Shown here piece after piece: positions 23,180-38,762 of a stretch of DNA of 64,000 bases (positions are counted from its first letter, which is position 1; the number at the start of each line of letters is the position of its first letter). The stretch is taken from the NCBI RefSeq assembly GCF_021917145.1, contig NC_061068.1, forward strand, positions 3,458,768 to 3,522,767, written 5' to 3'. The notes beneath the pieces were generated by a model. It searched no databases and was not told the origin of the DNA. It saw only the letters and a program-made list of their open reading frames with translations. Origin of the DNA: Hypomesus transpacificus (lineage: Eukaryota; Chordata; Actinopteri; Osmeriformes; Osmeridae). A program made the position numbers and the translations under genes.

Positions 23180-23744
23180 TAGCCTGGCTCTGCCGTCCTA
23201 TGTGCTTCTGCTCAATTTTGATTTTGCTTCTGTACTCGGTCTGGCCATTCAGTACGCAAGTCAGATTTTGCAGGTTAATTTTTAACCGGCCAATCAGCGA
23301 ACAGAGGGAGTGGCTGAGAATGATGACGTTGATGTCGTGCGCTAGTTTGTGTTGTAGTTCCGTAATGGCGGCGGAGAAAGATGCGAGCGAAGCCATTCTG
23401 TCCGTTGTGGCAACGCTGCCGAATCTCCAACAGCTAAAGCCGGAGCAAGACCAAGTTTTGCTGAGTTTTGTTGGTGGCCATGATGTTGTGGCCCTCCTCC
23501 CCACGGGGTTCGGGAAAAGTTAGATTTTCCAGCTACGGCAGCTAGCTCTGTTACAGTGGTGAAGGAATTGGCTAAGGCGAACGCTGGCGATTGGTTATGG
23601 CAGATCAGAGTGGCTCTGGGCAGATCCAATAGTTTTAAACTTCAACAGATTACCTGCCTTCAAGGAAGTTAACGCTTGTCAGTGGAGCGAGGCCAGACTC
23701 TCTGTACAAATGAAATGTACGAGAGTCTAGTTAGGACCAGGCTA
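23180..23744 (+). mobile_element. Non-autonomous transposon with RecQ-like helicase fragment, copy B (plus)
   Basis: The 565-bp element starts TAGCCTGG and ends CCAGGCTA. A perfect 9-bp duplication GAATGAAAC lies at 23171-23179 and 23745-23753. A short frame from ATG 23365 to a stop after 23520 contains LKPEQDQVLLSF and the P-loop LLPTGFGKS, the start of a RecQ-like superfamily 2 helicase, then stops. The flanking non-coding parts match copy A at 10659-11197 in reverse orientation. The transposase that moves it is not in the window. Confidence 0.87.
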
Positions 23745-23759
23745 GAATGAAACAGGTTT

Positions 23760-25500
23760 GGTTAAAGAAATCTGAGATGCTGGCTAGCAGGCTCGTATCT
23801 ACAATAGGCAGTCCTCCCAGATGATTCTGGTGTAAAATGGGGTGAAATACAACATTGTGCACACTGCCAGTGAGCGACCCCAGTCTGACTGATGCTAACG
23901 TCAAAACGGGGACGCAGTCTCACTCAGATTGCCAGTTTTAAACAAATCACAAAAATAATCGGACCAGCTGGCTAAAAGCAGAATTCCCATATCTCTTGAA
24001 AGCTGCCCTGTTCGACTTTTTAGATGTAGAATTAACTGTAAACTGTAAGATTATGAACTTTGTGACATGACGTGAAGACATGGTTGCCGCTCGACTATGC
24101 GGTCTACCGGGCGACATTCTCACTCAAATTTCAAGACTTTCGTGACCCAAATCAAAATTCTGAGGTGACAGATCGATGGGTAATCTCCCTTTTCAATCTG
24201 GCTTTCTCCCTTAAAGGCTGTCCTCCTCGACCTTTTTGGCCTTTTAAATCTAACTGTTTGTATGATCCGTGTGGTCCTTTTGCCGTTTTAAATGCTATCC
24301 TTCCCGGTTTTCTGCAACCACATTGCGCGCGCATCCCGAATGTTTACAAACAAATAATTGGTCTATTCAGAAGAACCTGGCTGTTAATCAATCCACGTTT
24401 TTTCAGTTCTTGCGAACTTGTTGACGTCATCTTCCATTGCCCAAGTAAGGTTCCAATCCAAAGAACACAAGTCACCAAGAACGCCAAAAATACACGGAAA
24501 TGTTCTTGATCCGCCCCTTTTATCGAGGATGCATCGGTTGGTGACTTGGGGACGAGAATGCTTCTGATTTCCCAGAAGTCATTGCATCTCAAATCGTTCT
24601 TCTTTCCTCGCGGTCTTGCAAGACGCTTGAAGAACGTTCTTCTCAATAACGCAAGTACGTCCTTGGCGTTCTTCGGATTGATAAACAGCCACTGTCTATC
24701 ATTACAAATAACAATTGAACAAACCTACACCCCTGGCACTGTATCAAATCAAATTGCTTCACACACGCCCATAGAAACTTCCATGAGAATTACGCATTTC
24801 AAACATCTGGCAAGCTGTCATGCAACACCTTGCATTTGTCACGCATTTCAACCATTTCCCACGCTGAGGAGATAACTTGTCCCGCTATATACAATCAATG
24901 GCGCAGGCCTACTGATGGAAGATTTCTGCAGATTTGATAGTTGCCAGAAACAGCACAACCACATCATCTGCAGATGATGGTTGTTGTTGACGTAGTTAAT
25001 TAAACTTCTCCAGAAATCGTACGCTGTAGTTTGTTTACATATTGCATGCGGTAGCTTTCCAGATCTTGCTCCAGTAGGTTGTGACCTGTGCTCCCAAATC
25101 GTGTTGTGTTTTTTTTGGAGATGACTCCACCATCTGCTGTAGAGCCACACCCGGGATTAAGATCTGCTATTAGCAGCATTTTAAGGCATGAACAGGCTTT
25201 TGTACTTCTTTAAATGTTGTTCTTAAACCCTTTGAGTCAACATTCTCTTTGATCCTTCATTTGAAGCTTGTGAGTCACATTCTGTAGCGCCAACGGATTT
25301 GATTGAAACCGAGTTGTTACTTATAGATCAAACCACCACTGTACATTTTATTCATTTCTTATCCAAAGTGTCCATGGCTGAAGAACTAATAAGAATAACA
25401 AGTTAAAGTAAGTACCTGCAATCAACTGCTTCAAACTCCTGATTCATGATTATGAATAAATACACACAAAAAATACTTTTATCAATTATTTTAATAACAA
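23760..25500. other. Intergenic, repeat-derived sequence, no gene seen
   Basis: This stretch contains the right half of the duplicated block and a region (about 24470-24680) with imperfect inverted segments, such as CCAAGAACGCCAA against TTGGCGTTCTT, suggesting another old MITE. The open frame at 24072-24509 has no recognizable domain. Confidence 0.5.
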
Positions 25501-26838
25501 ACATAAATGTTTTTTTTAAGTAACAAACCAAGTCTAAGGCTTAAGTACTTCCTTAATATTCCCTCAGAAAAACATTCCATTTGTCAGTCAGGTACATGTC
25601 TGGTGAAGATGCTGCAGCTGAGAGGTCTTCTGGAGAGAGGCGATCTGTCCAGCCACAGCCACAGGCCCAGGCCCAGGATGAACATGCCTACTTCCTCAAA
25701 CCTCTCTTGCTTCTGCTGCCCTTGGTGCTGAGAGGGTAGAGGAGGCGAGGGGAGGTGAGACTCACCATACACACACTCTCCATCCTGACCTGCTTAACTT
25801 GAACTCCTGACAAGAAAGCAGGATTTGTGTGACTCGCTGCGTTCCCCTGAGCAGGGAGCCTGGAGCCTGTTAACTCAGCAGAGCACTCTGTCCCTGAGGG
25901 ACAACCAGCCAATCAAAGCTGCTGAAAGCTGCCCATCGTTGAGGGCTTAGCCAGGTTTGACAGGCTGAAAGCCAGTACATAGCCATGTGTATGTGTGGAC
26001 TGTGGTGAGTGATCTGCTGTCTTAGCGCTAGGATGCGCTGCATGGTCAGAGACACACCAGTCAGAGACACAGGGCCACACTGGAACATATCCAGCCCAAG
26101 TTCTCACTGTCAGCAGCCAGGAGATTTTAGTGGCGATGACATCACACCCGGTTTTGGGGTCCCTCACCTATTGTTTGTGTGGGTGTATTTGTGTGTGTGT
26201 GTGTGGTACACAGTCGTTGTCCAGGTGCCTCTGAGATATCGTTCTATAATCCCGTCCCTTTGTACTTCCAATCCCTCAAGGCTTCTGGGGTTAGCAATGG
26301 ATCCCTGGCCCCCCAGCCACCCCACCTTTTCTGCCCCCCACAGCCCCTCTGAGCCCCCCTCCCCCCCCAGCCCCCCTCCCAGCCCCTCTGAGCCCCCCCC
26401 CCCAGCCCCCCTGAGCCCCCTCCCAGCCCCCCTGAGCCCCCCCCCAGCCCTCCTGAGCCCCCCCCGCCCCCGTCCCCTGGCCTCCACAGGAACGGCAGGC
26501 AGCTGTTAGGGGGGACACTTCAAACGGAGAGGGGTGGAGCTCAAGAGCGTCCCGCACCCCAGCTGAGGCCCAAGATGAGGCTCCTCGCTGGGCTGGTCTT
26601 ACCAGCCTGACCAGGGGGGTCACCATGCCTGGATCACCTCCAGGATCACCTCCAGGATCACCTCCAGGCATGGTGGAGGCCAGCATACACACTACTGCTG
26701 TACCTCTGTCGTCAATCATCAATCTGTAGTGTAGTCCAGTGATTAGATTATGATTGTGTATATGTGTGTAAGTATGTGTGTGCACGTGTTGGTATTTATG
26801 TGTGTGCATGAGTGGGTGTGTTGATGTTTCTGTGTGTA

Positions 26839-26918
<80 letters not shown>

Positions 26919-27405
26919 GGTATGAGTCAGAGATAATACTCACTTCTTTTGATGGTCGCTCACTCGATTTCTCAACACAGTGACCTGGTGAAGGAGAGAT
27001 AATGACAGTTGCAGTCACACCAGGATCCTTCTCACCTGCATGTACCCAGGTACTGTCTGAAGGTATCCAATCTGACTACTATATCACATCCATCCATTCA
27101 TACATGTTTCCAATGTTTCCACTGCATCAAAGGGGATCAATTAAGCAACCACATGTACTTTTTGTTTTTATTTCCTTCAGTGAAAGTGTTCTCTAATCTA
27201 ATCTCTTGTCACTTACAACAGGCCGCTGTTCATGAATACTTTGGCCTAAGTCCTTGAATTCTCTATCTTTATTGTCCTACAGAATGTGTTTTTTGAGTTA
27301 GCCAGATAAGCGGGTGTACATGAGGCAAGGTGCTGTTGGAAAGATAGTTCAAGCAGTGGCTCACTTCATATTTCTGACGAGTGTGCTGGTACTGAAGCTC
27401 AAATT
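25501..27405. other. Intergenic, low-complexity, no supported gene
   Basis: This holds a C-rich tract (about 26310-26480), short GGATCACCTCCA repeats (26630-26665), GT-rich sequence and a GA run (about 26853-26918). I looked here for the missing pcbp4 exons (first and second KH domains) and did not find them. Confidence 0.5.
26853..26918. repeat. GA microsatellite
   Basis: Almost pure GA dinucleotide run following a TGTGTG tract. Confidence 0.9.
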
Positions 27406-27505
27406 NNNNNNNNNNNNNNNNNNNNNNNNNNNNNNNNNNNNNNNNNNNNNNNNNNNNNNNNNNNNNNNNNNNNNNNNNNNNNNNNNNNNNNNNNNNNNNN
27501 NNNNN
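27406..27505. other. Assembly gap 1 (100 N)
   Basis: Exactly 100 N, a conventional size for a gap of unknown length. Sequence may be missing here. Confidence 0.98.
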
Positions 27506-27632
27506 CTCCCCCTCCCTCCCTCCCTCTCCCCCTCCCTCCCTCCCTCCCTCCCTCCCTACCTCCCCCCCTCCCCTCCCACAACTCCCCCCTCCCTCCCTCT
27601 CCCCCTCCCTCTACCCCTCCCTCCCTTCCTCC

Positions 27633-27732
27633 NNNNNNNNNNNNNNNNNNNNNNNNNNNNNNNNNNNNNNNNNNNNNNNNNNNNNNNNNNNNNNNNNNNN
27701 NNNNNNNNNNNNNNNNNNNNNNNNNNNNNNNN
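27633..27732. other. Assembly gap 2 (100 N)
   Basis: Exactly 100 N. Only a 127-bp CCCT-rich scrap (27506-27632) separates it from the first gap, so the order and distance across both gaps are unreliable. Confidence 0.98.
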
Positions 27733-27744
27733 AGGAAAAAAAAA

Positions 27745-28650
27745 AGAGAGAGATGAGAGACACACAGAGACACAGACACACAGAGACACAGAGAGACACA
27801 CAGAGAAAGAGAGACACACAGACACACAGAGACACAGAGACACACAGAGACACAGACACACAGAGACACAGAGAGACACACAGAGACACAGAGAGACACA
27901 CAGAGACACAGAGAGACACACAGAGACACACAGACACACAGAGACACAGAGACACAGACACACAGAGACACACAGAGACACAGAGACACAGACACACAGA
28001 GACACACATAGACACACAGAGACACAGAGACACACAGAGACACAGAGACACAGAGACACAGACACACAGAGACACAGAGAGACACACAGAGACACACAGA
28101 GACACACAGACACACAGAGACACAGAGACACAGAGACACAGACACACAGAGACACAGAGACACAGAGACCCACAGAGGACACACAGACACACAGAGACCC
28201 ACAGAGACACACAGACACACAGACACACAGAGACCCACAGAGACACACAGACACAGAGACACAGACACACAGAGACACACAGACACACAGACACACAGAC
28301 ACAGAGACAAAGAGACACACACAGACACACAGAGACACACAGACACACAGACACAGAGAGACACAGAGAGACACACAGAGACACACAGACACACAGACAC
28401 ACAGACACAGAGAGACACAGAGAGACACACAGAGACACAGAGACACACAGACACACAGAGACACAGACACACAGAGACACAGAGACACACAGACACAGAG
28501 ACACACAGACACAGAGACACACAGACACAGAGACACAGAGACACAGAGACACAGAGACACACAGACACACAGACACAGAGACACACAGAGACACAGAGAC
28601 ACACAGACACAGAGACACACGGACACACAGAGACACAGAGACACAGACAC
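27745..28650. repeat. CACAGAGA/CACAGACA satellite
   Basis: About 900 bp of intermixed CACAGAGACACAGACACA repeats. Open frames in several frames on both strands are repeat artefacts. It begins right after assembly gap 2, which it may have caused. Confidence 0.95.
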
Positions 28651-28794
28651 AGAGCTCAGCCCCCTCTGGGTGGATGGAGCAGTTACACTATCTGCCTGTA
28701 GGGGGGGCCTCTGAGTTAGAGATTTGAGAGGGTTGTGTGTGTTCTGTTCTGTTCTGGCTGGGATCTCTGTTCCTGTACCCTCACCCTAACCTAC

Positions 28795-28990
28795 CTTACA
28801 CCACCCCACACTCACCCTAACCTACCTCAAGCCCACACCCACCCTAACCTACCTCAAGCCCACACCCACCCTAACCTACCTCAAGCCCACACCCACCCTA
28901 ACCTACCTCAAGCCCACACCCACCCTAACCTACCTCAAGCCCACACCCACCCTAACCTACCTCAACCCCACACCCACCCTAACCTACCCC
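28795..28990. repeat. 27-bp minisatellite
   Basis: About six copies of a 27-bp unit with core CCTAACCTACCTCAAGCCCA. Confidence 0.9.
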
Positions 28991-29351
28991 ACACCACCCC
29001 ACCCTCAACTACCTTACACCCCCCCCCCACACACACACACACACACTAGTGTACATGATCACTGTCACTGACATAAATAGTCTACATTTACAGCAAGAGG
29101 ATAGTGGCAGAACAGAGAGAGAGCGAGAGAGAGCGAGAGAGAAGGGACTAAAATAGAACAACAGGGAAGAGATAAAAATGTAGATAGGACGAGAGGCTGT
29201 CCATCGATCAGACACATACCAGCCTGCCAACACGTCTGTCCTGGAGTCACTTCAGCATGGTACTGGCCTGACCTGGGATCGGCAGAGGTCAAGGTTCCAC
29301 ACCAGACCCCTTCCATCACATCCAGCAATCTAACAGGGACATATTTCTCAT

Positions 29352-29575
29352 CTCAGCCCTCCCCTGGCCCTAGCCTCTCCTGGCCCTAGCCTCTCCTGGC
29401 CCTAGCCTCTCCTGGCCCTAGCCTCCCCTGGCCCTAGCCTCCCCTGGCCCTACCCCTCCCCTGGCCCTAGCCTCTCCTGGCCCTAGCCTCTCCTGGCCCT
29501 ACCCTCCCCTGGCCCTAGCCTCTCCTGGCCCTAGCCTCTCCTGGCCCTAGCCTCTCCTAGCCAGTCCTCTCCTAG
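29352..29575. repeat. 16-bp minisatellite
   Basis: About thirteen copies of CTAGCCTCTCCTGGCC with CTCC/CCCC variants. Confidence 0.9.
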
Positions 29576-29639
29576 ACCCACTAGTCTACTAAACCAAATA
29601 ATGTCCTAGAGCCAGATATGTCTTAGCCCAGCCTGTAGC

Positions 29640-29880
29640 CCGGTCCTGTCCTAACACCAGCACTGTCCTAGCCCAGTCCTGCCCTAACACCAGCACTGTC
29701 CTAGCCCAGTCCTGTCCTAACACCAGCACTGTCCTAGCCCAGTCCTGTCCTAACACCAGCACTGTCCTAGCCCAGTCCTGTCCTAACACCAGCACTGTCC
29801 TAGCCCAGTCCTGTCCTAACACCAGCACTGTCCTAGCCCAGTCCTGCCCTAACACCAGCACTGTCCTAGTCCCAGTCCTA
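29640..29880. repeat. 33-bp minisatellite
   Basis: About seven copies of a 33-bp unit containing CCTAACACCAGCACTGTCCT and AGCCCAGTCC. Confidence 0.9.
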
Positions 29881-30371
29881 GCCCAGCCCCGCCCTGTCCT
29901 AGGCCCCGTCTCTCTCCAAGCTTCAGCCCCAACCTTACACACATCCATAAACAAAACAAGAAACCCATCTAGTGCTGTGCTGTGCTGATCTGGCAAGACC
30001 TAAACCAAAGAGTAGTTCCTCTCTCAGGTGCAAGCTCTGCACCCAACAACACAAACACAGAAGGTAAAACCACAGCAACTCTTTCTTCCGTTCCACACCG
30101 CTTGTTCCCCATTTCCTTCCCGCTATATTGACCACTAAAACAGCCGTGTGTGTTCTGGAGGAATTACACAAGCGTTGTTCCTCCTGACGGGGAAATCGAT
30201 ACCCACTCAGCCACTGGGAGGGGGGAGGACTGAAGCACACGGGTGTCGAGTCCATGTTCCTGATTGGGTACTTGGTGGTGTTTGAAATTGAAAGTGACCG
30301 TTGATTTGGACTGATTAGGGAGGTACAGGTTCTTTCTCCTTGGGTTGTGTTAGAAATACCCTGGGATGGGA

Positions 30372-30525
30372 TGGGAGAGAGGGAGGGAGGGAGGGGGGGA
30401 GGGAGGGAGGGAGGGGGGAGGGGGGGGAGGGAGGGAGGGAGGGGAGGAGGGGGGGGGGGGGGGGGGAGGGAATGACGGAGGGAGGGAGGGAATGACGGAG
30501 GGAGGGAGGGAATGACAGAGGGAGG
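30372..30525. repeat. G-rich GGGA repeat tract
   Basis: GGGAGGGAGG repeats with a G run of about 20 near 30449-30467. Many closely spaced G runs give clear potential for G-quadruplex formation on the plus strand. Confidence 0.9.
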
Positions 30526-30781
30526 TCTTAGGATCATGATAACCAGGACAGACAAATCCCACATTCTGCAGGAGTAGGCAGTAAACAAGCCTTGCAGTAG
30601 TCAACACAACTGCTGGTGTGCGAGCCCAATTGATCCCTTTGTAAGAGAAATACTATGCTAATGGACAAAGGCTGTAATAACTGACATTTTGTGTTGTTGA
30701 TGATTACATTATACTAACGATTAGCCATCTAATTGAATGAGTGTATACTTCTATGGTAAGTCTCTAGAAGTATTAGGGTAA

Positions 30782-33685
<2,904 letters not shown>

Positions 33686-34971
33686 AGTTCCCCGCTTTCC
33701 TTTCCCCCCCCCCACCCCCCCCTCGTCCTCCGCCGCCCAAGTCCGTCCCGAGGAATTGTTGCCGCCGTCGACCACTGTCCGTCGTCCAATAGGACGACCT
33801 CCTGGAGGGGAAGGGCTGTTTGTAGTTCTTCCGTCTTGCCTGATGATGTAGTTACGTAGTTTCAACGAAGAAAAAAAAAAAGAAGAAAAATTAAAAACAG
33901 TGTGTTTTGTAGCTTGTCCCTGACTACGGTTCAGTGAGAGCCAGGAGAGCTGGTTGGTATAGCTAGTCATAACCATATTTATCTTACTGGCCAAGGAAGC
34001 CACTCGAGCAAGCCATAGACTATATCTTCCTCTCTTCTTCCCTTCTTTTCCTCCTTCTTCTCTTTTCTCCTCTAACTCTCCCTTCTTCTGTTCTGTTTAT
34101 TGATCTGTACGAGCGATTCCTGCTGAGAGAGTTTATGACTGCCACACTGTTGACTGATGCTGGGCTGCACTGAGGCAGCTTTTACACAGCCCTGCAAGTC
34201 TACGTCTGCTCCTGTACACTACTTCCTGTCTACTTCCTACGTCCTACTTCCTGACAGTTTCTTCTTCTATAGTTTTTTAAGTATTTGATGTAAAAAAGAA
34301 AAGAAAAAAAAAGGTTTCTGAAAGCAAATTTTACGTTTTCTTTTTATTTTCTTGCTAGTTTTTAAGTGCTTTTTGTCACATTGATTTGAAATGTGTTTAA
34401 TTTATTTGATTAATTTATTATGATGAGTATTACCTTTATGAAAAAAGAAACACGTTTTGGGATTGGGTAATATTTTTTTTTTTTTTTTTTGGGGGGGCAG
34501 CAGGTTACAAACTATATACTGTCTACTACCAGTTTATTATGTCTAGTTCTAAAAGTTTGACTCAGTGACAAATGTTTTTTTTCTTCCGTCCAACCACATG
34601 TGTGGTATTTCCTAATGAGCGTTTAATAACAGGATGTTTTCGTTAGCTAGAAAAGTAGTGTTTTCACAACTGATTTGTCAACACCATGAAACATGCAGTA
34701 CAAACATGCTAGTGCTGGGGACTACACGTGTGTTCACATGTCGGATCTATGACGATGCAGAAGGCCTCTTTCTGGGTGCGCTAGCAGTGCTTCTGTCTCC
34801 AAGGTCTGTCCTACTGACATCCTATGCATGGTAACTGCCCTGGACGGAGCCCAATGCTGCATGTTTGCTTGGCCTCACTCACACACACACACACATTAGC
34901 ACACAAATATTTGTTAATACACACACCACCACACACACACACATTACCACACACTCTCTTCCTATCTTTCT

Positions 34972-35006
<35 letters not shown>

Positions 35007-36060
35007 AAACACACAAAACACGCACACACACAAATGCCTGAGTCTGTGCATTGGCAGGTCTCCATATTCGCCACTGTTGACAAGGTGAAGCAATACTAAC
35101 CATGTAGAGAGGCAGAGCAGTAGCACTGGACGCCCCAGATGCCCCAGACACAGACGGATACTGTTGCCAACATCCACTGTAACTAACTCCTAACTATTCA
35201 ACTCAATGGACTGTAATGCATAGAGTCATCTGTTTGTTTCTCTGTTCTTGTTTTTTAATGATGAATACGCGGTATATGAACTCACTTATTTTTATAATAA
35301 TCCCAGATGTGATGAAAACTGTGTGGACACTAGTAACAATTCATGATTCATTGTTAAAAAAAAAAAAGAAAAAGAAAATACACTTTTGTTGTTTTTGTTT
35401 ATCAAACCTTCATTCAGTTTTATTGATTTGCATGAGTTCAACTTGAATTGATGTCTATGCAAACCTGCGTGTCTCAATGGTCTAGCCTGGTACTCTACCG
35501 GAAGCTACTGCAGTGAAAGGGCTATGAGGCGGGATACAATTAGACCTGAGACAAACACTGTGAAATACTGTCTGGGGGTGCACTTGATTCGATGTACTTC
35601 GCTCCATACAGTGAGTATCTCAATGGGATGTTCCCTGAAGGGCAAACTCTTGAGGTAAATCAAATGCAGCTGAAGACTTTATAAACAGTGTTTGACCCAG
35701 GCCCAGGCATTGACCATAACTTTGTGGACCATATAGAAAACATGATAATGATACAACCCATGCTCTCATTCCTTACCTACACTGATAGAGCACCACTGTA
35801 CGGTATTCGAGACAATGCAGTTGGATTTGGGGGGGGGGGAAAGTAATAGGACACTCCAATATTGCACTTGATATTGAACATGAGTTATCCATCCTCGTGG
35901 TTATTGTGTCATTCAGTTCTGTTTTGTTGTGTCCCCCCCCCCCCCCCCCCCCTCCTCCTTCCAGGAGAGGAAGTTTAGTCATTCGTATCTACCTGATGTT
36001 TTGTAACTGTCTCTGTTTCTTTCCATTCATGCCATTATAATGATTAAAACCTACACCTGT
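33686..36060 (+). other. Probable long 3' UTR of pcbp4
   Basis: After the pcbp4 stop, AT-rich unique sequence runs without a supported exon and includes CA repeats (about 34888-35020), a G run at 35830-35839 and a C run at about 35935-35952. A candidate poly(A) signal ATTAAA lies at 36043-36048. The extent is inferred. Confidence 0.4.
36043..36048 (+). terminator. Candidate poly(A) signal of pcbp4
   Basis: ATTAAA variant hexamer about 2.4 kb after the stop. Weak evidence, included as the plausible distal end. Confidence 0.3.
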
Positions 36061-36180
36061 AATGTCTGTCGTGCCTCCCTTCTTCATTTGGCAGCCTACA
36101 GAGGCTACGGAGACTAGTGTTGTGGAGGTGGTTCCGGAACCGTGTTGACAAACAGGAGCCTCCACATCCTGCTGGTGTTG

Positions 36181-36231
36181 TGTATGTGTGTGTGTGTGTG
36201 TGTGTGTGTACGTGTGTTTGTGTGTGTGTGT
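36181..36231. repeat. GT microsatellite
   Basis: GT run with TACGTGTGTTTG interruptions. Confidence 0.85.
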
Positions 36232-36455
36232 AGTACTTGAAACGCTCACTCATAACCAACGGCAGCCCAAAGCAATCAATCAATTCCAGTCGTGTGTCGC
36301 TAAGACACAGCCCAGCGAACCCAGCATTGTAGAACAGCTACAGACCAGATGCATCGACGCTAGGTTTGATCCTTGGTGATCCCATGAGTGCTGACGCGAC
36401 AGTGTGTGAGATTCTGCCCAGCCGTGACAGCCATCTCTGACTGCTGCACCTAGCA

Positions 36456-37621
36456 GGGTAGACTGCTGCTCTATGTAGCACTAGGGACAACCTGCTGCTC
36501 TCTGTAGCACTAGGGACAGACTGCTGCTCTCTGTAGCACTAGGGACAGACTGCTGCTCTCTGTAGCACTAGGGACAACCTGCTGCTCTCTGTAGCACTAG
36601 GGACAGACTGCTGCTCTATGTAGCACTAGGGACAGACTGCTGCTCTCTGTAGCACTAGGGACAACCTGCTGCTCTCTGTAGCACTAGGGACAGACTGCTG
36701 CTCTCTGTAGCACTAGGGACAGACTGCTGCTCTCTGTAGCACTAGGGACAACCTGCTGCTCTCTGTAGCACTAGGGACAACCTGCTGCTCTCTGTAGCAC
36801 TAGGGACAGACTGCTGCTCTCTGTAGCACTAGGGACAGACTGCTGCTCTCTGTAGCACTAGGGACAGACTGCTGCTCTCTGTAGCACTAGGGACAACCTG
36901 CTGCTCTCTGTAGCACTAGGGACAGACTGCTGCTCTCTGTAGCACTAGGGACAGACTGCTGCTCTCTGTAGCACTAGGGACAGACTGCTGCTCTCTGTAG
37001 CACTAGGGACAGACTGCTGCTCTCTGTAGCACTAGGGACAGACTGCTGCTCTCTGTAGCACTAGGGACAGACTGCTGCTCTCTGTAGCACTAGGGACAGA
37101 CTGCTGCTCTCTGTAGCACTAGGGACAGACTGCTGCTCTCTGTAGCACTAGGGACAACCTGCTGCTCTCTGTAGCACTAGGGACAGACTGCTGCTCTCTG
37201 TAGCACTAGGGACAGACTGCTGCTCTCTGTAGCACTAGGGACAGACTGCTGCTCTCTGTAGCACTAGGGACAGACTGCTGCTCTCTGTAGCACTAGGGAC
37301 AACCTGCTGCTCTCTGTAGCACTAGGGACAACCTGCTGCTCTCTGTAGCACTAGGGACAACCTGCTGCTCTCTGTAGCACTAGGGACAACCTGCTGCTCT
37401 CTGTAGCACTAGGGACAGACTGCTGCTCTCTGTAGCACTAGGGACAGACTGCTGCTCTCTGTAGCACTAGGGACAGACTGCTGCTCTCTGTAGCACTAGG
37501 GACAGACTGCTGCTCTCTGTAGCACTAGGGACAGACTGCTGCTCTCTGTAGCACTAGGGACAGACTGCTGCTCTCTGTAGCACTAGGGACAGACTGCTGC
37601 TCTCTGTAGCACTAGGGACAG
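36456..37621. repeat. 29-bp minisatellite, about 40 copies
   Basis: Uniform 29-bp units containing CTGCTGCTCTCTGTAGCACT, with two main variants, GGGACAGACTG (A) and GGGACAACCTG (B). The left part shows a repeated B-A-A order. There are no unique spacers, so it is a tandem repeat and not a CRISPR array. Confidence 0.96.
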
Positions 37622-38020
37622 TTTACCAGTCATATCAATATCGAATATCTATATATACTGTGTGTGTATATGTACATACAGAGTGTGTGTAGATGTGTGT
37701 GGGTGTGTGTTTGTGCGTAGGTGTGTGTGCTCAGCACAAAGAGAGAGAGAGCCTGCTGTGATGTCTCCGAGCCAGGTAGAGTATAATGACACCAACACAC
37801 TCTGCCTTGATGATGGAGCATACAGATCAACAGTAGCAAAGTACACACACACACACACACACACACCTACACACTTTCATGCTGCTGGCTCTCAGCCATC
37901 ACCTCCACAAACACAAAGACTGGCACACAGAGATGAAAGCAGGCTATGAATAAGGGCTTACTCTTCAACAGCTGGTCAAACACAAACACATTCTTCTAGG
38001 CAGCACGGTTGTTTTTGGCG

Positions 38021-38285
38021 AGTGTCTGTTGTGTGTGCGTGTGCGTGTGTATGTCTGCGTGCCTGTGTGTGTGTGCGTGCTTGTGTGCGTGTTGGGTGTG
38101 TGAGTGTGCGTGCTTGTGTGTGTACAGGTCTGTTGTGTGTGTGTGCTTGTGTGTGTACAGGTCTGTTGTGTGTGTGTGCTTGTGTGTGTACAGGTCTGTT
38201 GTGTGTGTGTGCTTGTGTGTGTACAGGTCTGTTGTGTGTGTGTGCTTGTGTGTGTACAGGTCTGTTGTGTGTGTGTGTATGTGTG
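38021..38285. repeat. 33-bp GT-rich minisatellite
   Basis: About five copies of a 33-bp unit with GTGTACAGGTCTGTTGTGTG, inside a longer GT-rich tract. Confidence 0.9.
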
Positions 38286-38644
38286 CACATGTGCCCGCTG
38301 GTGTAAGTCTGTTGTGGCGCGTGCTACTCTGCGTCACGCGTGTTGGCGTGTGCATGTGTGTGTATGAACCCTGTGTAGAGTGGCGTGTACAGCCCTGTGT
38401 TGGCTGACGGGTGTGCGGTGTTTGGAAGAGGCGGGCTCACAGACTCAGACATGTTGAACATCCACACAGACCAATCAGCTGGATGTGCATTGTGACCCCC
38501 GTCGCCTCCCACTCTCATGACATCACAGACACTGGAGAGAGTGAGGGGGAACGAGAGAGATAGAAACATGAAGAGGGAGAGGGGGAGACAGGCTGGGAAA
38601 CACACATACAAGCAAATGGGGAGTTAGAGAACGCGTGAAAGTTG

Positions 38645-38762
<118 letters not shown>

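Noticed and set aside
23365-23523. A host RecQ helicase gene
   Set aside because: Only a P-loop-containing N-terminal fragment followed by a stop is present, bounded by transposon ends and target duplications, and a second decayed copy exists at 10659-11197.
24072-24509. 145-codon open frame in the pkp1-pcbp4 interval
   Set aside because: No recognizable domain or splice context; it lies in repeat-derived sequence with inverted segments.
27314-28714. Very long open frame (466 codons) across the gaps
   Set aside because: It consists of N-derived codons and CACAGAGA simple repeat; equally long frames exist on the other strand.
36456-37621. CRISPR-like regular repeat array
   Set aside because: The units are contiguous 29-bp tandem copies with no unique spacers, in a vertebrate genome.
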